Source: Cellulomonas fengjieae | GTDB lineage: Bacteria > Actinomycetota > Actinomycetes > Actinomycetales > Cellulomonadaceae | Assembly: GCF_018388465.1 (NCBI RefSeq) | Contig: NZ_CP074404.1 | Span: forward strand, 2,294,001-2,358,000 | Length of the DNA stretch: 64,000 nt | Direction: 5' to 3' | Shown here: piece by piece, positions 63,469 to 64,000 of the stretch | How the letters are laid out: every line of letters starts with the position of its first letter | How positions within the stretch are numbered: position 1 is the first letter of the stretch | Translations under genes and position numbers: made by a program | Notes under the pieces: model-generated | What the model was told of the DNA's origin: nothing | The model's database searches: none | What the model saw: the letters and a program-made list of their open reading frames with translations, nothing else

Positions 63469-64000
63469 ATGAGCCACGTACCCGACGTCGTCGTCACCGG
63501 ACTGGGGGCCACGACGCCCCTCGGCGGCGACGTGCCCAGCACCTGGGCAGCAGCACTCGCGGGCGAGTCCGGCGCACGGCCGTTCGACAACGACTGGGTC
63601 GAGACCTACGGGCTGCCCGTCACCTTCGCGGCGACCATCAAGGTCCGGCCCGAGGACGTGCTGCCCCGTCCCGAGATGAAGAAGATGGACCCCTCCGCGC
63701 AGTACGCGGTCATCGCGGCGCGGGAGGCGTGGGCCGACGCCGGCGCCCCCGAGGTCGACGGCGACCGGCTCGGTGCCGTCGTCTCCTCGGGCATCGGTGG
63801 CATCTGGACCACGCTCGACGCCTGGGACACGCTCAAGGAGAAGGGCGCCCGCCGCATCCTGCCGATGACGGTGCCCATGCTCATGCCCAACTCCCCCACC
63901 GCCTACGTCTCGCTCGAGCTCGGCGCGCGCGCCGGTGCGCACGCCCTGGTCTCGGCCTGCGCGTCGGGCGCCGAGGCCATCGGGTACGCCGTCGAGATGA
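63469..64000 (+). CDS. fabF: beta-ketoacyl-ACP synthase II, N-terminal part (cut by window end)
   Basis: The first 177 codons are present. They open SHVPDVVVTGLGATTPLGGD and reach the active-site Cys in LVSACASGAEAIGYA; the two catalytic His lie beyond the window. ATG 63469 was chosen because it matches the family start and follows CTGGAG. It elongates acyl-ACP with malonyl-ACP. Confidence 0.93.
   Translation, partial: MSHVPDVVVTGLGATTPLGGDVPSTWAAALAGESGARPFDNDWVETYGLPVTFAATIKVRPEDVLPRPEMKKMDPSAQYAVIAAREAWADAGAPEVDGDRLGAVVSSGIGGIWTTLDAWDTLKEKGARRILPMTVPMLMPNSPTAYVSLELGARAGAHALVSACASGAEAIGYAVEM

Noticed and set aside
1..64000. CRISPR arrays and insertion sequences
   Set aside because: No regularly spaced repeat-spacer array and no transposase or integrase motif seen on either strand.

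Overview
The window is a very GC-rich actinobacterial chromosome segment, most likely from a member of the Micrococcales close to Cellulomonas. This is an inference. It rests on gene order (glnA2-type glnA overlapping glnE; ahpE-type peroxiredoxin / DUF3052 / aceE / FasR-type regulator / fabD-fabH-acpP-fabF, as in streptomycetes and mycobacteria), on a polyphosphate glucokinase, on plant-polysaccharide genes, and on the many start codons preceded by a TANNNT box only 6-7 bases upstream (leaderless transcription).

Positions 1 to about 14700 look like an accessory, defence-type island. A DUF1156-type DNA methylase (minus strand, cut by the window edge) faces a tightly packed three-gene operon: a DrmE-like protein of about 814 residues, a DrmA-type helicase and a DrmB/DUF1998-type protein. 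I read this as a DISARM-like anti-phage system with an atypical methylase; no PLD nuclease (DrmC) is visible in the window. After it come a very large polytopic membrane protein, a doubtful small gene, a HEPN (Swt1-like) protein fused to an Ig-like domain, and a GNAT-like protein. About 750 bases without a gene, holding strong hairpins, then lead to a DHA2-type MFS exporter and a P1B-type metal ATPase. Each of these two genes is preceded by a copy of the same 112-bp structured repeat.

Positions 18.8-30.1 kb hold a paired Fluc/CrcB fluoride channel, a YhgE/Pip-type membrane protein with a degenerate ABC ATPase, a Nudix hydrolase, a secreted PL1 pectate lyase, two large membrane proteins and an AI-2E-type transporter. 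Positions 30.1-37.1 kb hold nitrogen and cofactor genes (glnE, glnA, nadE, panB). Positions 37.1-43.5 kb form a carbohydrate locus: a clan GH-A glycoside hydrolase, two ABC permeases, a lipoprotein binding protein and a LacI regulator. The binding-protein promoter and the distant pectate lyase promoter share an AACCGGTT core, suggesting one LacI regulon.

Positions 43.5-54.7 kb are housekeeping: map, ppgK, an MBL hydrolase, rnpB, yaaA, the phosphatase / zinc-ribbon / Nif3 cluster, a MOSC protein and tRNA-Val. Positions 54.7-64.0 kb hold the peroxiredoxin, DUF3052, aceE with a strong bidirectional terminator, and the fatty-acid synthesis cluster fasR-fabD-fabH-acpP-fabF, the last gene cut by the window end.
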